Shown piece by piece: positions 8,097-16,553 of a stretch of DNA of 64,000 nt; the first letter of the stretch is position 1, and each line of letters opens with the position of its first letter. Origin of the DNA: GBS-DC sp037442365 (GTDB lineage Bacteria > Armatimonadota > Fimbriimonadia > Fimbriimonadales > GBS-DC); the NCBI GenBank assembly GCA_037442365.1, contig JBBIQK010000002.1:1-64000 (forward strand), in the 5' to 3' direction. The notes below the pieces were generated by a model, which searched no databases, was not told the origin of the DNA, and saw only the letters and a list, made by a program, of their open reading frames with translations. The translations under genes and the position numbers were made by a program.

Positions 8097-9419
8097 ATGA
8101 AGATAGCTGTCGTTGGCACAGGATATGTCGGGCTGGTGACGGGCGTCGTGTTTGCCGATTTGGGCAACGAGGTGCTGTGCGTCGATATCGACGCCGCCAA
8201 AGTGGACGCCATCAACAAAGGGCAGTCGCCTATCTATGAGCCGGGGCTGGACGACCTGCTCCAGCGTAATCTGGAAGAGGGACGCCTGCGGGCGACCACC
8301 GACCTTACGCACGCCGTTCGCGAATCGGAGGTGCTGTTCATCTGCGTGGGTACGCCCCCGACCGACACGGGCGAACCCGACCTGAAGTATGTGGACGCCG
8401 TCGCCGCCGAAATCGGGCGCGCGCTCAACGGCTACAAAATCGTGGTCAATAAGTCCACCGTGCCCGTGGGCACGGGCGACCGCGTGCGTCGGATTATCGA
8501 GCAGCATCGCACGGAGCCGCACGAGTTCGATGTGGTCTCCAATCCAGAGTTCCTGCGCGAAGGCTCGGCGATTCACGACACGCTGAACCCCGATCGGATT
8601 GTGATTGGCGCGGATCACCCCCGCGCGGCGATGAAGATTGTCGAGCTGTACGCGCCGCTGGAGCGACCGATGCTGATTACCAACCTCGCGACCGCCGAGA
8701 TTATCAAGTACGCCTCCAACACCTTCCTCGCGCTCAAAATCTCGTATATCAACGCGATTGCCGACCTGTGCGAGCGTACGGGCGCGGATGTGGTGCAGGT
8801 CGCCAAAGCGATGGGCTACGACCAGCGCATCGGGCATGCGTTCCTGCAGGCGGGGCTGGGCTTCGGCGGCCCGTGCTTCCCCAAAGATGTGCAGGCGTTC
8901 GCCCACACGGTGCAGCGCTACCAGCTCGATCCCACCCTGTTCCAGACGATTCTGGACATCAACCACGCGCGGGCGGGTCAGTTCGTGGCGCAGATTCGGA
9001 ATCGACTGGGCGAGTTGCAGGGCAAAACTGTCGGGCTATTGGGGCTGGCGTTCAAGCCCAATACGGACGACATCCGCGAGGCGCGCGCGCTGGAGATTAT
9101 CCGCCTGCTGCTGGAGGCGGGCGCAACGGTCAGAGCCTACGATCCCGTCGCCATGCCGCGCGTGCAGGCGCTCTTCCCGCAGGTTCACTACTGCCGCAAC
9201 GCCTACGAGGTCGCCGAGAACGCCGACGCGCTCGCGCTGATTACCGAATGGAACGAGTTCCGCCAGCTGAACTTCGAGCGCGTCCGCCAGACGATGCGGC
9301 AGCCCAACCTGTTCGATGGGCGCAACCTGTACGACCCGCAGCGGATGCGCAAGCTTGGCTTCTACTACTACGGCGTCGGGCGCGCCTCCGACCCCAGCGA
9401 GTTCAAAACTGTGCTATAA
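8097..9419 (+). CDS. ugd: UDP-glucose 6-dehydrogenase
   Basis: 440 residues from ATG 8097, which has GGAG 7 nt upstream; a GTG at 8085 is the only longer start. It converts UDP-glucose to UDP-glucuronate with two NAD+. Visible features: NAD-binding MKIAVVGTGYVGLVTG at the N-terminus, STVPVGTGD around 120-128, the catalytic Lys in EIIKYASN (Lys204), the catalytic Cys in GFGGPCFPKD (Cys260), and the C-terminal UDP-binding domain with GLAFKPNTDDIREA. The product supplies precursors for surface polysaccharide. A TACAAT box at 8052-8057 may drive it, back to back with the efflux promoter. Confidence 0.95.
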   Translation: MKIAVVGTGYVGLVTGVVFADLGNEVLCVDIDAAKVDAINKGQSPIYEPGLDDLLQRNLEEGRLRATTDLTHAVRESEVLFICVGTPPTDTGEPDLKYVDAVAAEIGRALNGYKIVVNKSTVPVGTGDRVRRIIEQHRTEPHEFDVVSNPEFLREGSAIHDTLNPDRIVIGADHPRAAMKIVELYAPLERPMLITNLATAEIIKYASNTFLALKISYINAIADLCERTGADVVQVAKAMGYDQRIGHAFLQAGLGFGGPCFPKDVQAFAHTVQRYQLDPTLFQTILDINHARAGQFVAQIRNRLGELQGKTVGLLGLAFKPNTDDIREARALEIIRLLLEAGATVRAYDPVAMPRVQALFPQVHYCRNAYEVAENADALALITEWNEFRQLNFERVRQTMRQPNLFDGRNLYDPQRMRKLGFYYYGVGRASDPSEFKTVL

Positions 9420-9420
9420 T
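9415..9420 (+). promoter_or_regulatory. -10 box inside the ugd stop codon
   Basis: TATAAT with an extended TGC in front. Bases 9417-9419 are also the TAA stop of ugd. It ends 9 nt before the next ATG (9430), so the downstream gene can be transcribed on its own, probably leaderless. Confidence 0.6.
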
Positions 9421-9429
9421 ACGAACGCT

Positions 9430-11064
9430 ATGGCGCGCAAACGAGTGGCTCTGATTGTGCCGCATAACGACCGCAACAGCAGCGCGTACCAGCGCAACCT
9501 GCGGCTGGCGCGTCAGTGGCGCAGCGCGCTCCTGCTGTCGGGTGTGGACGCGACCATCATCGTCGCGGGCGATGTCACCAAAACCCAGTTCCAGAGCCAG
9601 TACGACTTCGGGATTGTGCCCACGCTGGAGAACCTCACAGGCTCGATGGCGATCAACAGCTGGCTGGATTATTCGTCGGGCGACAAGCCGCTTTATCTGT
9701 GCGGCTACCACATCCCGCAGGGCACGGCGGGCACGCCTGCAACGGGCGTGGTGGGACTGACGCCCATCTCCAGCAGCACGACGAACATCAAGCGCATCGG
9801 GCGGCGCGCCGTATGGTCAGGTAGCAACCCGTGGGTCTATGTCGCGCCCTATGCCGCGCGCATCAACAACATCTACTACGGGCTGCAGGTGAACGCCAGC
9901 CACCCGAACCTGCAGGTGATTCTACGCCCGGATCCAGCGCTTCACCCGACTGACGCGCATGTGTTCATTGCTCGCTGGCACAATCGCTACTTCCTGCCGA
10001 CTGTCAGTGATACTTTCCAGATTTCACTCTGGCTTGTGCCCTGGATTATGGTCAACGAAGACGCCGAGCCCGAGTGGGGACGCCCGTGGACGGCAGATAT
10101 AGACCATATTATCAGCGTTTCGGGGTCGCTGGGGCTTAACTTCGACAACTATCTGCAAACCTTCCAGTGGCTCCATACTTTCTGTCAGCAGACGGGGTTG
10201 GTGGTTCACTGTGGCGCGACCACCAGCGCGTTGAACAATATTCGCCCCACCAATCCCTACCTCCATCGCAACGGGCGCACCTACAACGCTCAGCTGGCGC
10301 AGATTCACCAGGTGCTGCTGGCAGAGCAACATCGGCATTTTCCCGTGTGCATGCACGACCATTACTGGATGATTGAGGACACGCGCGGCAGCGGTGGCGT
10401 GACGACCTTCACCAATCCATATGGCACCTTCCGCGAGATGAACTCGCCCGCCGCGTTTCGTGCGCACTGGAAAGGAAGCATGCAGGAGATGCAGCAGATG
10501 GGCTTCACCGACGCCCACTGTAGCCACTACCGCTATGCGAACTTTGCGAACAATCAGTTTTCCGACCGCTACCTGCGCTTCCTGCGCGACGAGACGCCGA
10601 TGCGCGCGGTGCGTATCTGGTCGGGCAGCTGCGCCGTCTCGGCTGACACACGCTTTATGGCGCCAGCCCCATTCACACGCAACCCCTTCGAGCGTCGATA
10701 TGGGATAGAGATTGTCAACTCCTACGATGCGCTGTGGGTGAATGTGCCCACATGGGAGGTGGTGATGAATCGGCAAAATATCGCCGTGCGCGATGGCTAC
10801 GGCGACTCCAGCGAGGCTGTAGAAATCGTATGGGCGCGTTCGATGGGGCACCGTTTTGGCAACCTGATGTGGGAGCGGTGGCTGCGTGAGGGCGCGCTCC
10901 ACTACCACCATCAGCTCGAGATGGCGACCGAGTATCCCAGCCCCGCGATGTATGTTTACGAACAGATGCGCGCCTGGCGGCAGATTCTGAGCGGCTGGGT
11001 CTTTCTGGGCAGCATCACGGATGTGGTTGCCTGGCGCAATCGCGCCCGCACCGCGCTGGGGTAA
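9430..11064 (+). CDS. Uncharacterised 544-residue protein, possibly a carbohydrate-active TIM-barrel-like enzyme
   Basis: I do not recognise the family. The start MARKRVALIVPHNDRN lies 9 nt after a TATAAT box and no signal peptide is visible. Suggestive stretches are RPWTADIDHIIS (about residue 220, like the metal-binding Asp region of polysaccharide deacetylases), HCGATTSALNN, CMHDHYWMIED, HCSHYRYANF and HYHHQLEMATEYPSPAMYVYEQM near the end. The many conserved-looking His, Asp and Trp residues suggest an enzyme acting on sugars. It follows ugd directly, so a role with uronate-containing polysaccharide is possible. Function is not established. Confidence 0.6.
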   Translation: MARKRVALIVPHNDRNSSAYQRNLRLARQWRSALLLSGVDATIIVAGDVTKTQFQSQYDFGIVPTLENLTGSMAINSWLDYSSGDKPLYLCGYHIPQGTAGTPATGVVGLTPISSSTTNIKRIGRRAVWSGSNPWVYVAPYAARINNIYYGLQVNASHPNLQVILRPDPALHPTDAHVFIARWHNRYFLPTVSDTFQISLWLVPWIMVNEDAEPEWGRPWTADIDHIISVSGSLGLNFDNYLQTFQWLHTFCQQTGLVVHCGATTSALNNIRPTNPYLHRNGRTYNAQLAQIHQVLLAEQHRHFPVCMHDHYWMIEDTRGSGGVTTFTNPYGTFREMNSPAAFRAHWKGSMQEMQQMGFTDAHCSHYRYANFANNQFSDRYLRFLRDETPMRAVRIWSGSCAVSADTRFMAPAPFTRNPFERRYGIEIVNSYDALWVNVPTWEVVMNRQNIAVRDGYGDSSEAVEIVWARSMGHRFGNLMWERWLREGALHYHHQLEMATEYPSPAMYVYEQMRAWRQILSGWVFLGSITDVVAWRNRARTALG

Positions 11065-11086
11065 TCCCTGCCTGAAGGGGCGCGGC

Positions 11087-11138
11087 GGTGTACGCTGGCG
11101 TCATCGCCGATACGCATGGTACAGCGTACACCCCCCGG
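11087..11138 (+). terminator. Probable terminator after the 544-residue protein gene
   Basis: GGTGTACGCTG (11087-11097) pairs perfectly with 11122-11132. The 24-nt loop contains a second small stem (GGCG/CGCC), and CCCCGGTTTT follows. It separates this gene from the convergent gene ending at 11144. Confidence 0.6.
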
Positions 11139-11143
11139 TTTTC

Positions 11144-12055
11144 CTAACTGGCGCGCTGGTTGCGGACAGATGCTTCCAGTTGCTCGATGCGTTTGAGCAG
11201 CCACTCGCTGCTGCGCGCCAGCGGGTCGGCCGCGTCGGTCGGCGTGATGGGGGCGGGCGTGCGTCCCATCGCAAGGTCGCGAACGAATTGCTCTACCTCC
11301 TGCAGCCGTTGCTCCTGAAAGTGCAGTCGCTCGGAGACGGCTTTCCATTCGGTGTTCTGTAAGCGTCTGGCGTAGAGGTGTAGCATTTCAGGTTTTTCAA
11401 GCGCCCGATGCAGCCATCGTGCAGGCGCGCCCCATCGTCGCCAGAGCAACCCTATCACCATACCTGCGCTCACCAGTTGCATGACGAAGTAGCCAAGCAA
11501 CTCCCACAGCGTCCGTTGTGAGTCCCTATGCTGTTCACGCTGATACGCCTCGTGAAAGTCGTGAACCGCTGCGGAGAGACTTTTCTGCCCCTCGAAGCTG
11601 AACGCGCGCGAAGCGGTCAGGCTGAGCTGCTCGGGCTTTCCGCGCTGCAGATACTCGCCGAGCGCGGCATCCACGCGACTCCAGACGGCTTGCAACCGCG
11701 CGAGCGCCGTGTAGGTCTCCAGCGAAACCCCGGTGGTCACCTGCGCCTCTATCGCGGCGACGCACTGATTCGCGGCGCGATGTGCATCCGAGAGATTGCG
11801 GAACAGCGCCTCAGCGTCATAGCCTGCATAGCGCGTTTTCGGCGATTCGATGTGCATCAAGCCCAACAGGCTCCGCTCCATCGTCAGCGCGTGCCCGTCC
11901 AGCTGCGCAATCTGATGGTTCATCGCCGCCTGATTGTGGAGTTGCTGCATCATCAGGCATATCCCGCGCCCGAAACCCCACGCGCTCAGCAGCAGCAGCG
12001 CCAGCGCAAACACCCACGCGCCGTTTTCGAACGCCCGTTCCAATCGATGGGACAT
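11144..12055 (-). CDS. Two-helix membrane protein resembling a chemoreceptor sensor domain without the signalling tail
   Basis: 303 residues. A first membrane helix (about 14-36) and a second (about 186-206) bracket an all-helical, Ala/Gln-rich extracytoplasmic segment of about 150 residues, as in four-helix-bundle sensor domains of methyl-accepting proteins. The cytoplasmic part (207-303) is short, helical and coiled-coil-like (RLHFQEQRLQEVEQFVRDLA) and ends in KRIEQLEASVRNQRAS. There is no HAMP domain of normal length and no methyl-accepting signalling hairpin. It lies next to the STAS-cheA-cheW operon, across tRNA-Thr and in the opposite orientation. It may feed a signal to that system or be a structural membrane protein. 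Start: ATG 12055. Confidence 0.6.
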   Translation of the reverse strand: MSHRLERAFENGAWVFALALLLLSAWGFGRGICLMMQQLHNQAAMNHQIAQLDGHALTMERSLLGLMHIESPKTRYAGYDAEALFRNLSDAHRAANQCVAAIEAQVTTGVSLETYTALARLQAVWSRVDAALGEYLQRGKPEQLSLTASRAFSFEGQKSLSAAVHDFHEAYQREQHRDSQRTLWELLGYFVMQLVSAGMVIGLLWRRWGAPARWLHRALEKPEMLHLYARRLQNTEWKAVSERLHFQEQRLQEVEQFVRDLAMGRTPAPITPTDAADPLARSSEWLLKRIEQLEASVRNQRAS

Positions 12056-12158
12056 ACAATAGGGATTGTTCCACATTGCGCAGGGCGGCACAACACTGAG
12101 ACCTACCACCTTGTAAGGGGTTGCTCTGTGGGGTTCGCGAGAGACATTTGTTCCACAC

Positions 12159-12233
12159 TGGAGCCGGCGGGGGGATTCGAACCCCCGACCTTCCACTTAC
12201 AAGGCGGTTGCTCTACCACTGAGCTACGCCGGC
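12159..12233 (-). tRNA. tRNA-Thr (UGU)
   Basis: 75-nt cloverleaf on the minus strand. Acceptor GCCGGCG pairs with CGCCGGC, D arm GCTC/GAGC, anticodon loop CTTGTAA (anticodon TGT), T arm GGGGG-TTCGAAT-CCCCC, and an encoded CCA end. The outermost anticodon-stem pair is A-A. A TATAAT box ends 9 nt upstream of the 5' end. Confidence 0.92.
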
Positions 12234-12242
12234 GCTGCCCGA

Positions 12243-12248
12243 ATTATA
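12243..12248 (-). promoter_or_regulatory. -10 box for tRNA-Thr
   Basis: TATAAT on the minus strand, 9 nt before the tRNA 5' end. The spacing equals that for the tRNA at 18577. Confidence 0.65.
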
Positions 12249-12303
12249 CCCGCTCCCCTGCAAAAAATCACACGCTTGCCGATAATCCCAGCAGGAGGGA
12301 ACC

Positions 12304-12603
12304 ATGCAGGTCGCACTCAAAACAACTGCCCGAAAACACAAGGCGACGCTCACAGGCGAGGTCGGTTTCGCGGAGGTTATGACGCTCTACGAAACCGCAC
12401 AACAAATTACACAGAACCCGAAAGAGACCCAGATCGACTGGAGCAACCTGACCTCGCTCCACTACGCGGGGGTGCAGGTGCTTTTTGCCCTTCGCAAATC
12501 CCTTGAGGAGCAGGGCTATAAGGTGCAATTCACCGAGCCGAACCCGACGCTCTATCAACAACTGCATACTTTCGGCGTGTGGGACGCCCTCATCCAATCC
12601 TAA
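12304..12603 (+). CDS. STAS-domain protein encoded with CheA and CheW
   Basis: 99 residues folding as one STAS domain (anti-sigma-factor-antagonist/SpoIIAA-like). The conserved loop aligns as DWSNLTSLHYAGVQVL against DxSxxxxxDSSGxxxL of the family. The phosphorylatable Ser is replaced (Tyr-Ala where Ser-Ser is usual), so control by Ser phosphorylation is unlikely. GGAGG lies 7 nt upstream. It is the first gene of a three-gene chemotaxis operon, 18 nt before cheA, and probably acts as a binding partner in that signalling array or a linked switch. The exact role is unknown. Confidence 0.8.
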   Translation: MQVALKTTARKHKATLTGEVGFAEVMTLYETAQQITQNPKETQIDWSNLTSLHYAGVQVLFALRKSLEEQGYKVQFTEPNPTLYQQLHTFGVWDALIQS

Positions 12604-12621
12604 CCCTTCGGGAGCGCAACG

Positions 12622-14661
12622 ATGGATAGCTTGATGCAACTGTTTTACGACGAGGCGAACGAAATGGTCGAGGGCATGGAACAGGTGCTGCTTGCCCTCG
12701 AATCGGGCGAACCTGACCCCGAGACCGTGAATGCCCTCTTCCGCTACGCGCACTCATTCAAAGGCAACAGCGCCGCGATGGGCTTCACGCACCTCAGCAA
12801 GTTCACGCATGGGCTGGAAAGCGCGATGGAATCGCTGCGCAAGGAGCAGCGCCCCCTAACGCCCGAACTGGCGACCCTGCTATTGCAGGCTGTGGACACG
12901 ATTCGCACCCTGCTGGAGCGCACACGCACAGAGGGGGATGTCGGCGACCCCGCCTGCGAAACGCTCCTGCAACAGATTAAAGCCGTTATCAGCGGCGAGT
13001 CGACGCCGCCCGCGCCCACCGCGCCTGCGCCAACGACGACCGCTTCATCCGAATCGCCCGCCGCAGGCACAACGCCGCGCTATCAAATTACCTATCAGCC
13101 TGCGCCGACCCTGAACGCGGAACACGACCCGCTCCAGCTGCTCAGCGAGTTAACCGAGTACGGACAGATTATCGAGTGCCAGTTCCGCGAGCAAATCCCG
13201 CCGCTGAATCAGCTCAAGCCCGATGCATGCTATGGCAGCTGGGAGATTGTGTACGAGACGGCGTTCGAGCCAGCGATTGTGCGCGCGCTGCTGGAGCTGG
13301 CGGCGGAAGGGGCGGAAGTGCACATAGAACCGCTCGGCGCCACCTCCGTGTCCGAACCTGCGCCCACAGCAACCGCTGAATCGGAGGCTGTAGCCGCGAC
13401 GACCGCTGCCCCGTCCGCGCCGAACGACGCGGGCGCGCCTGCTGCGACCCAGACGGCGGCGGTGAGCGCGTCCGCCAGCAAAAGCGAGGCGCAGAGCATT
13501 CGCGTGTCCACCGAGAAAATCGACGCGCTGATGAACCTCGTGAGCGAGATTGTGATTGCGCAATCGATGCTCTCCAGCGCACAGCACGCGGACACCGACG
13601 AGCGCACCCGCGCCGCCATCACGCAGATGGAGCGCCATGTGCGCGACCTGCACGAGCGCGTGATGGCAATCCGCCTGCTCCCCGTGAGCTATCTGTTCAA
13701 TCGTTTCCCGCGCATGGTGCGCGACACCGCCGCCAAGCTGGGCAAGAAGGTCAACTTCGAGGTAGAGGGCGAGGAGACCGAACTGGATCGCACCTTGCTG
13801 GAGGCGCTCAGCGACCCGCTCACGCACCTGATTCGCAACGCAATTGACCACGGCATCGAAATGCCCGATGAGCGACGCCAGCACGGGAAGCCCGAAACAG
13901 GCACGATTAAGCTCAGTGCGTATCAGTCCGAAGGGCGCATCTATATCGAAGTGCGCGACGACGGACGCGGCATTAACACCGAGCGCGTGCGTCAGAAAGC
14001 CATCCAACTCGGCTGGATAACCGAGAACGACCACCCCTCTGAAGAGACGCTCTACGAGTTCCTGTTTCAGCCCGGCTTTTCCACGGCGCAACAGGTGAGC
14101 GACCTGTCGGGGCGTGGCGTCGGCATGGATGTCGTCAAGCGGAATGTGGAAAGCCTGGGCGGCAGCATCAGCGTGCAGTCCAGACAGGGCGAAGGCTCCC
14201 GCTTCTTGCTGCGCGTCCCCCTCACCCTCGCGATTATGGACGGGCTGGGGCTGACCGTCGCCGAGGAACACTACATCGTGCCGCTCACCGCGGTCGTGGA
14301 AGCGTTCCAGTACGAGAGCCTGCAACACACTGCTCTGTTCGACCAGCATGAGCTGGTGAATGTCCGCGGCGAGTTCATCCCACTGGTACGCCTGCGCCAG
14401 TTCGTCGGACTGCCGGAATCGGACAACGACGGGCTGATAGTGGTGCTGGAACAGGAAGGGCAACAGATTGCCCTGCTGGTCGATGGCATCGCGGGGCAGC
14501 AGCAGGTGGTTCTCAAGAGCTTGGAAGAGAACTTCATCCGCGTGCCAGGCTTTGCAGGCGCAACGATTCTGGGCGACGGGCGCGTCGCGCTGATTCTGGA
14601 TGTGTCCGACCTCATCCGACGCGGACGCCAATCCACCGAGCGCTACGCCGCCATCGCTTGA
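12622..14661 (+). CDS. cheA: Chemotaxis histidine kinase CheA
   Basis: 679 residues with the standard CheA order. An Hpt/P1 domain carries the phospho-accepting His44 in RYAHSFKGNS. A Pro/Ala/Thr linker precedes a P2-like response-regulator-binding domain (about 155-235) and a second low-complexity linker. Then come the P3 dimerisation helices (IRVSTEKIDALMNLVSEIVIA), the P4 ATPase with HLIRNAIDHGIE, DDGRGIN and GRGVGMDVV, and a C-terminal CheW-like P5 domain. It autophosphorylates and passes phosphate to CheY/CheB-type regulators, none of which is in this window. It is co-transcribed with the STAS gene and cheW. Confidence 0.95.
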   Translation: MDSLMQLFYDEANEMVEGMEQVLLALESGEPDPETVNALFRYAHSFKGNSAAMGFTHLSKFTHGLESAMESLRKEQRPLTPELATLLLQAVDTIRTLLERTRTEGDVGDPACETLLQQIKAVISGESTPPAPTAPAPTTTASSESPAAGTTPRYQITYQPAPTLNAEHDPLQLLSELTEYGQIIECQFREQIPPLNQLKPDACYGSWEIVYETAFEPAIVRALLELAAEGAEVHIEPLGATSVSEPAPTATAESEAVAATTAAPSAPNDAGAPAATQTAAVSASASKSEAQSIRVSTEKIDALMNLVSEIVIAQSMLSSAQHADTDERTRAAITQMERHVRDLHERVMAIRLLPVSYLFNRFPRMVRDTAAKLGKKVNFEVEGEETELDRTLLEALSDPLTHLIRNAIDHGIEMPDERRQHGKPETGTIKLSAYQSEGRIYIEVRDDGRGINTERVRQKAIQLGWITENDHPSEETLYEFLFQPGFSTAQQVSDLSGRGVGMDVVKRNVESLGGSISVQSRQGEGSRFLLRVPLTLAIMDGLGLTVAEEHYIVPLTAVVEAFQYESLQHTALFDQHELVNVRGEFIPLVRLRQFVGLPESDNDGLIVVLEQEGQQIALLVDGIAGQQQVVLKSLEENFIRVPGFAGATILGDGRVALILDVSDLIRRGRQSTERYAAIA

Positions 14662-14679
14662 TACCTAAGGAGGATACCG

Positions 14680-15171
14680 ATGACAATCACCAAACCCACT
14701 CAGGAGACAACCACAACGACGGACGCGAACACCGAGAAATACCTCGTGTTCCAGATAGGCAACGAGACCTACGGGGTGCCGCTGCTGCAGGTGCAGGAAA
14801 TACGCACCTACACGCCTGCCACGCGCGTGCCGAACGCCCCCGACTATGTGCTGGGCGTGATTAACCTGCGCGGCAATATCATCGCAGTGATTGACGCCCG
14901 CACACGCTTTGGGCTGCCGCCGCTCCCCGAAGACGAGTCGACGGTTGTTGTCGTTGCACAGGTCAGCGACAAAATCTTCGGGCTACGGCTCGACTCCGTC
15001 TCGGATGTGATGGACATCCCGTTGGATCAGGTACAGCCGACGCCGCCGATTGCTTCGGAAGCCACCCATCGGTTCCTGAACGGTATGGTGCAGGTTGGCG
15101 AGCGCGTGGTCATCCTGCTGAACCTGCGCGAGATTTTCGACATCGACGCGCTGAACCAGATGGTCGCCTGA
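14680..15171 (+). CDS. cheW: Chemotaxis coupling protein CheW
   Basis: 163 residues. After a Thr-rich 25-residue start comes the CheW SH3-like fold: KYLVFQIGNETYGVPLLQVQEIR, VPNAPDYVLGVINLRGNIIAVIDARTRFG, VVVVAQVSDKIFGLRLDSVSDVMDI and ERVVILLNLREIF. It couples receptors to CheA in the membrane array. AAGGAGG lies 6 nt before the ATG, 18 nt after cheA. It is the last gene of the operon. Confidence 0.95.
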   Translation: MTITKPTQETTTTTDANTEKYLVFQIGNETYGVPLLQVQEIRTYTPATRVPNAPDYVLGVINLRGNIIAVIDARTRFGLPPLPEDESTVVVVAQVSDKIFGLRLDSVSDVMDIPLDQVQPTPPIASEATHRFLNGMVQVGERVVILLNLREIFDIDALNQMVA

Positions 15172-15188
15172 TTCGCGGTCAGGTCGGG

Positions 15189-15194
15189 TAGAAT
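15189..15194 (+). promoter_or_regulatory. -10-like box before the lipoprotein gene
   Basis: TAGAAT preceded by GGG, the same style as other -10 boxes here. The expected transcript would start near 15201, just before a strong hairpin. Confidence 0.4.
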
Positions 15195-15201
15195 CCCCCC
15201 G

Positions 15202-15264
15202 CACAGAGGGTCTGTTCAGGCGAGCAGAACCCATCTGTGTGGGCTACCGTCTAAAGCACGGAGT
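15202..15264 (+). promoter_or_regulatory. Structured 5' leader of the lipoprotein gene
   Basis: An imperfect hairpin (CACAGAGGGT near 15202-15211 against ACCCATCTGTG near 15229-15240, extended by CTG/CAG pairs) starts about one base after the predicted transcription start. A small CCGT/ACGG stem-loop (about 15247-15262) follows, ending close to the GGAG ribosome site. I cannot match it to a known riboswitch class. Confidence 0.35.
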
Positions 15265-15271
15265 GTGTGCG

Positions 15272-16528
15272 ATGAACTGCCGACAGACAGGAATAGGGCT
15301 GATTGCGATGATGGTTGTGCTGAGCGTTGCGCTCACGGGCTGCGGCGGCGGAGGGGGCGGCACTTCGGGAACCGCGCCAACCGTCTCCGTGGATGTGCAG
15401 AACGCTCTATGGGTCGCCTTTCAAGACGGCGCGAACGGAAACTGGACGACGCTTGCCCCATCGGGCGGCTTCAGTGGCGCGGTACCCTCCAGCGCGCCTG
15501 ACGGACGCTACAGCCTTGCGTTCGTGTGTGGCGGCACGAAGCCGACCGTTTATGTGGTGCATGCCACCCGACAGGAGTTGCCACAGGCAAGCTTCACCTG
15601 CGCAGGCGCGGCTCCATCCAGCATCACGGTCAGCGGAACCGTCTCTGGCTTGAGCGGAGGACAGGCGCTGGTCTCGATTGGCGAAACGGCTACCGCAACG
15701 ACCGGGCTTTACGAAGTCGAGGTCTCTCCCGGAACTTATGACGCGCTCGCCGTGCGTATCGCGGGCAGTGTGCCCAATCGCGTCTGGCTGCAGCGTAATC
15801 GCCAGTTTACCAACAACACGACCTACAACATCAACTTCGACCAGGCGGACAGTACCCTCGTGCGCGTATTCGATGTCTCCAGCGGCACGCTCACCGTGTC
15901 GGGGCTGGATACCCAGGCGAACGAAACCGCCACGGTGCGCATTCTGCTCCAATCAGGCAATCGCGCCAGTGTGGTGGGGATTGGATCTGCACTCAATGAC
16001 CTGACGCCCACGGCGTATCCTCGCTTCCCTGCGGGCATCCTCGGCGCCGCCGAACAGTTCCGCGTGGCGGTCGACACATCCGAGCAGCGGGGCGTGGTAC
16101 AGGTTGCCGCCTCACTCCCCGACAGCCTGACCATCACCCTGCCGCCCCCGTATGTGAATCCCACACTCAGCGTGAACAGCGCGGGCGCGATACAGTTTTC
16201 GGCGTCGGACTTCTCGTATGGCGCTTCCCCCGTGGTCGGGTACCAGCTGACTGCGTCCGCCCCCAGTGGCGCACGGTTCGAGTATTTCCTCACACCGGGC
16301 TGGCTGGGCAACGCCTCCAGCTACACCACGCCCGTGCTGGAGACCGTGAGCGGCTGGCAAACGGCATGGAACCTGACGCGCGGCGAGCCGGCAGAAGTGG
16401 GGCTGCGCGTCTATGTCTCGCCCAGCGGCGTCACGCCCCAGACAGTCTGGAGCTATTTGCAGGGTAATCCGCTCCCTGCAGGCGCCACTCTCCGCTACGC
16501 CACGCGCCGACAGACGCTCACACCATAG
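15272..16528 (+). CDS. Secreted lipoprotein of unknown function
   Basis: 418 residues from ATG 15272, with GGAG 9 nt upstream; a GTG at 15239 would lengthen the leader unnaturally. The signal peptide ends in the lipobox VALTGCGGGGGG, so a lipid-anchored mature protein starting with a Gly-rich spacer is expected. The rest is beta-rich, with Ser, Thr, Gly and Val runs, a carboxypeptidase-regulatory-like segment (ITVSGTVSGLSGGQALVSIGETATATTGLYEVEVSPGTY split by loops) and further immunoglobulin-like stretches. No enzyme motif is visible. It probably acts outside the cytoplasmic membrane. Confidence 0.7.
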   Translation: MNCRQTGIGLIAMMVVLSVALTGCGGGGGGTSGTAPTVSVDVQNALWVAFQDGANGNWTTLAPSGGFSGAVPSSAPDGRYSLAFVCGGTKPTVYVVHATRQELPQASFTCAGAAPSSITVSGTVSGLSGGQALVSIGETATATTGLYEVEVSPGTYDALAVRIAGSVPNRVWLQRNRQFTNNTTYNINFDQADSTLVRVFDVSSGTLTVSGLDTQANETATVRILLQSGNRASVVGIGSALNDLTPTAYPRFPAGILGAAEQFRVAVDTSEQRGVVQVAASLPDSLTITLPPPYVNPTLSVNSAGAIQFSASDFSYGASPVVGYQLTASAPSGARFEYFLTPGWLGNASSYTTPVLETVSGWQTAWNLTRGEPAEVGLRVYVSPSGVTPQTVWSYLQGNPLPAGATLRYATRRQTLTP

Positions 16529-16538
16529 CGTTTCGGGT

Positions 16539-16544
16539 TATAAT
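16539..16544 (+). promoter_or_regulatory. -10 box of a probably leaderless subtilase gene
   Basis: TATAAT ending 9 nt before the ATG at 16554; there is no ribosome-binding site between them. Confidence 0.6.
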
Positions 16545-16553
16545 ACCAGCGCT

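Noticed and set aside
12090..12160. Stretch next to tRNA-Thr sharing short words with it (GGTTGCTCT), considered as a tRNA fragment
   Set aside because: Only about a dozen bases match, with no cloverleaf; too little to claim a tRNA-derived attachment site.
15202..15264. Leader hairpins compared with c-di-GMP, SAM, cobalamin and glycine riboswitch cores
   Set aside because: None of the conserved core words of those classes is present; kept only as an unassigned structured leader.
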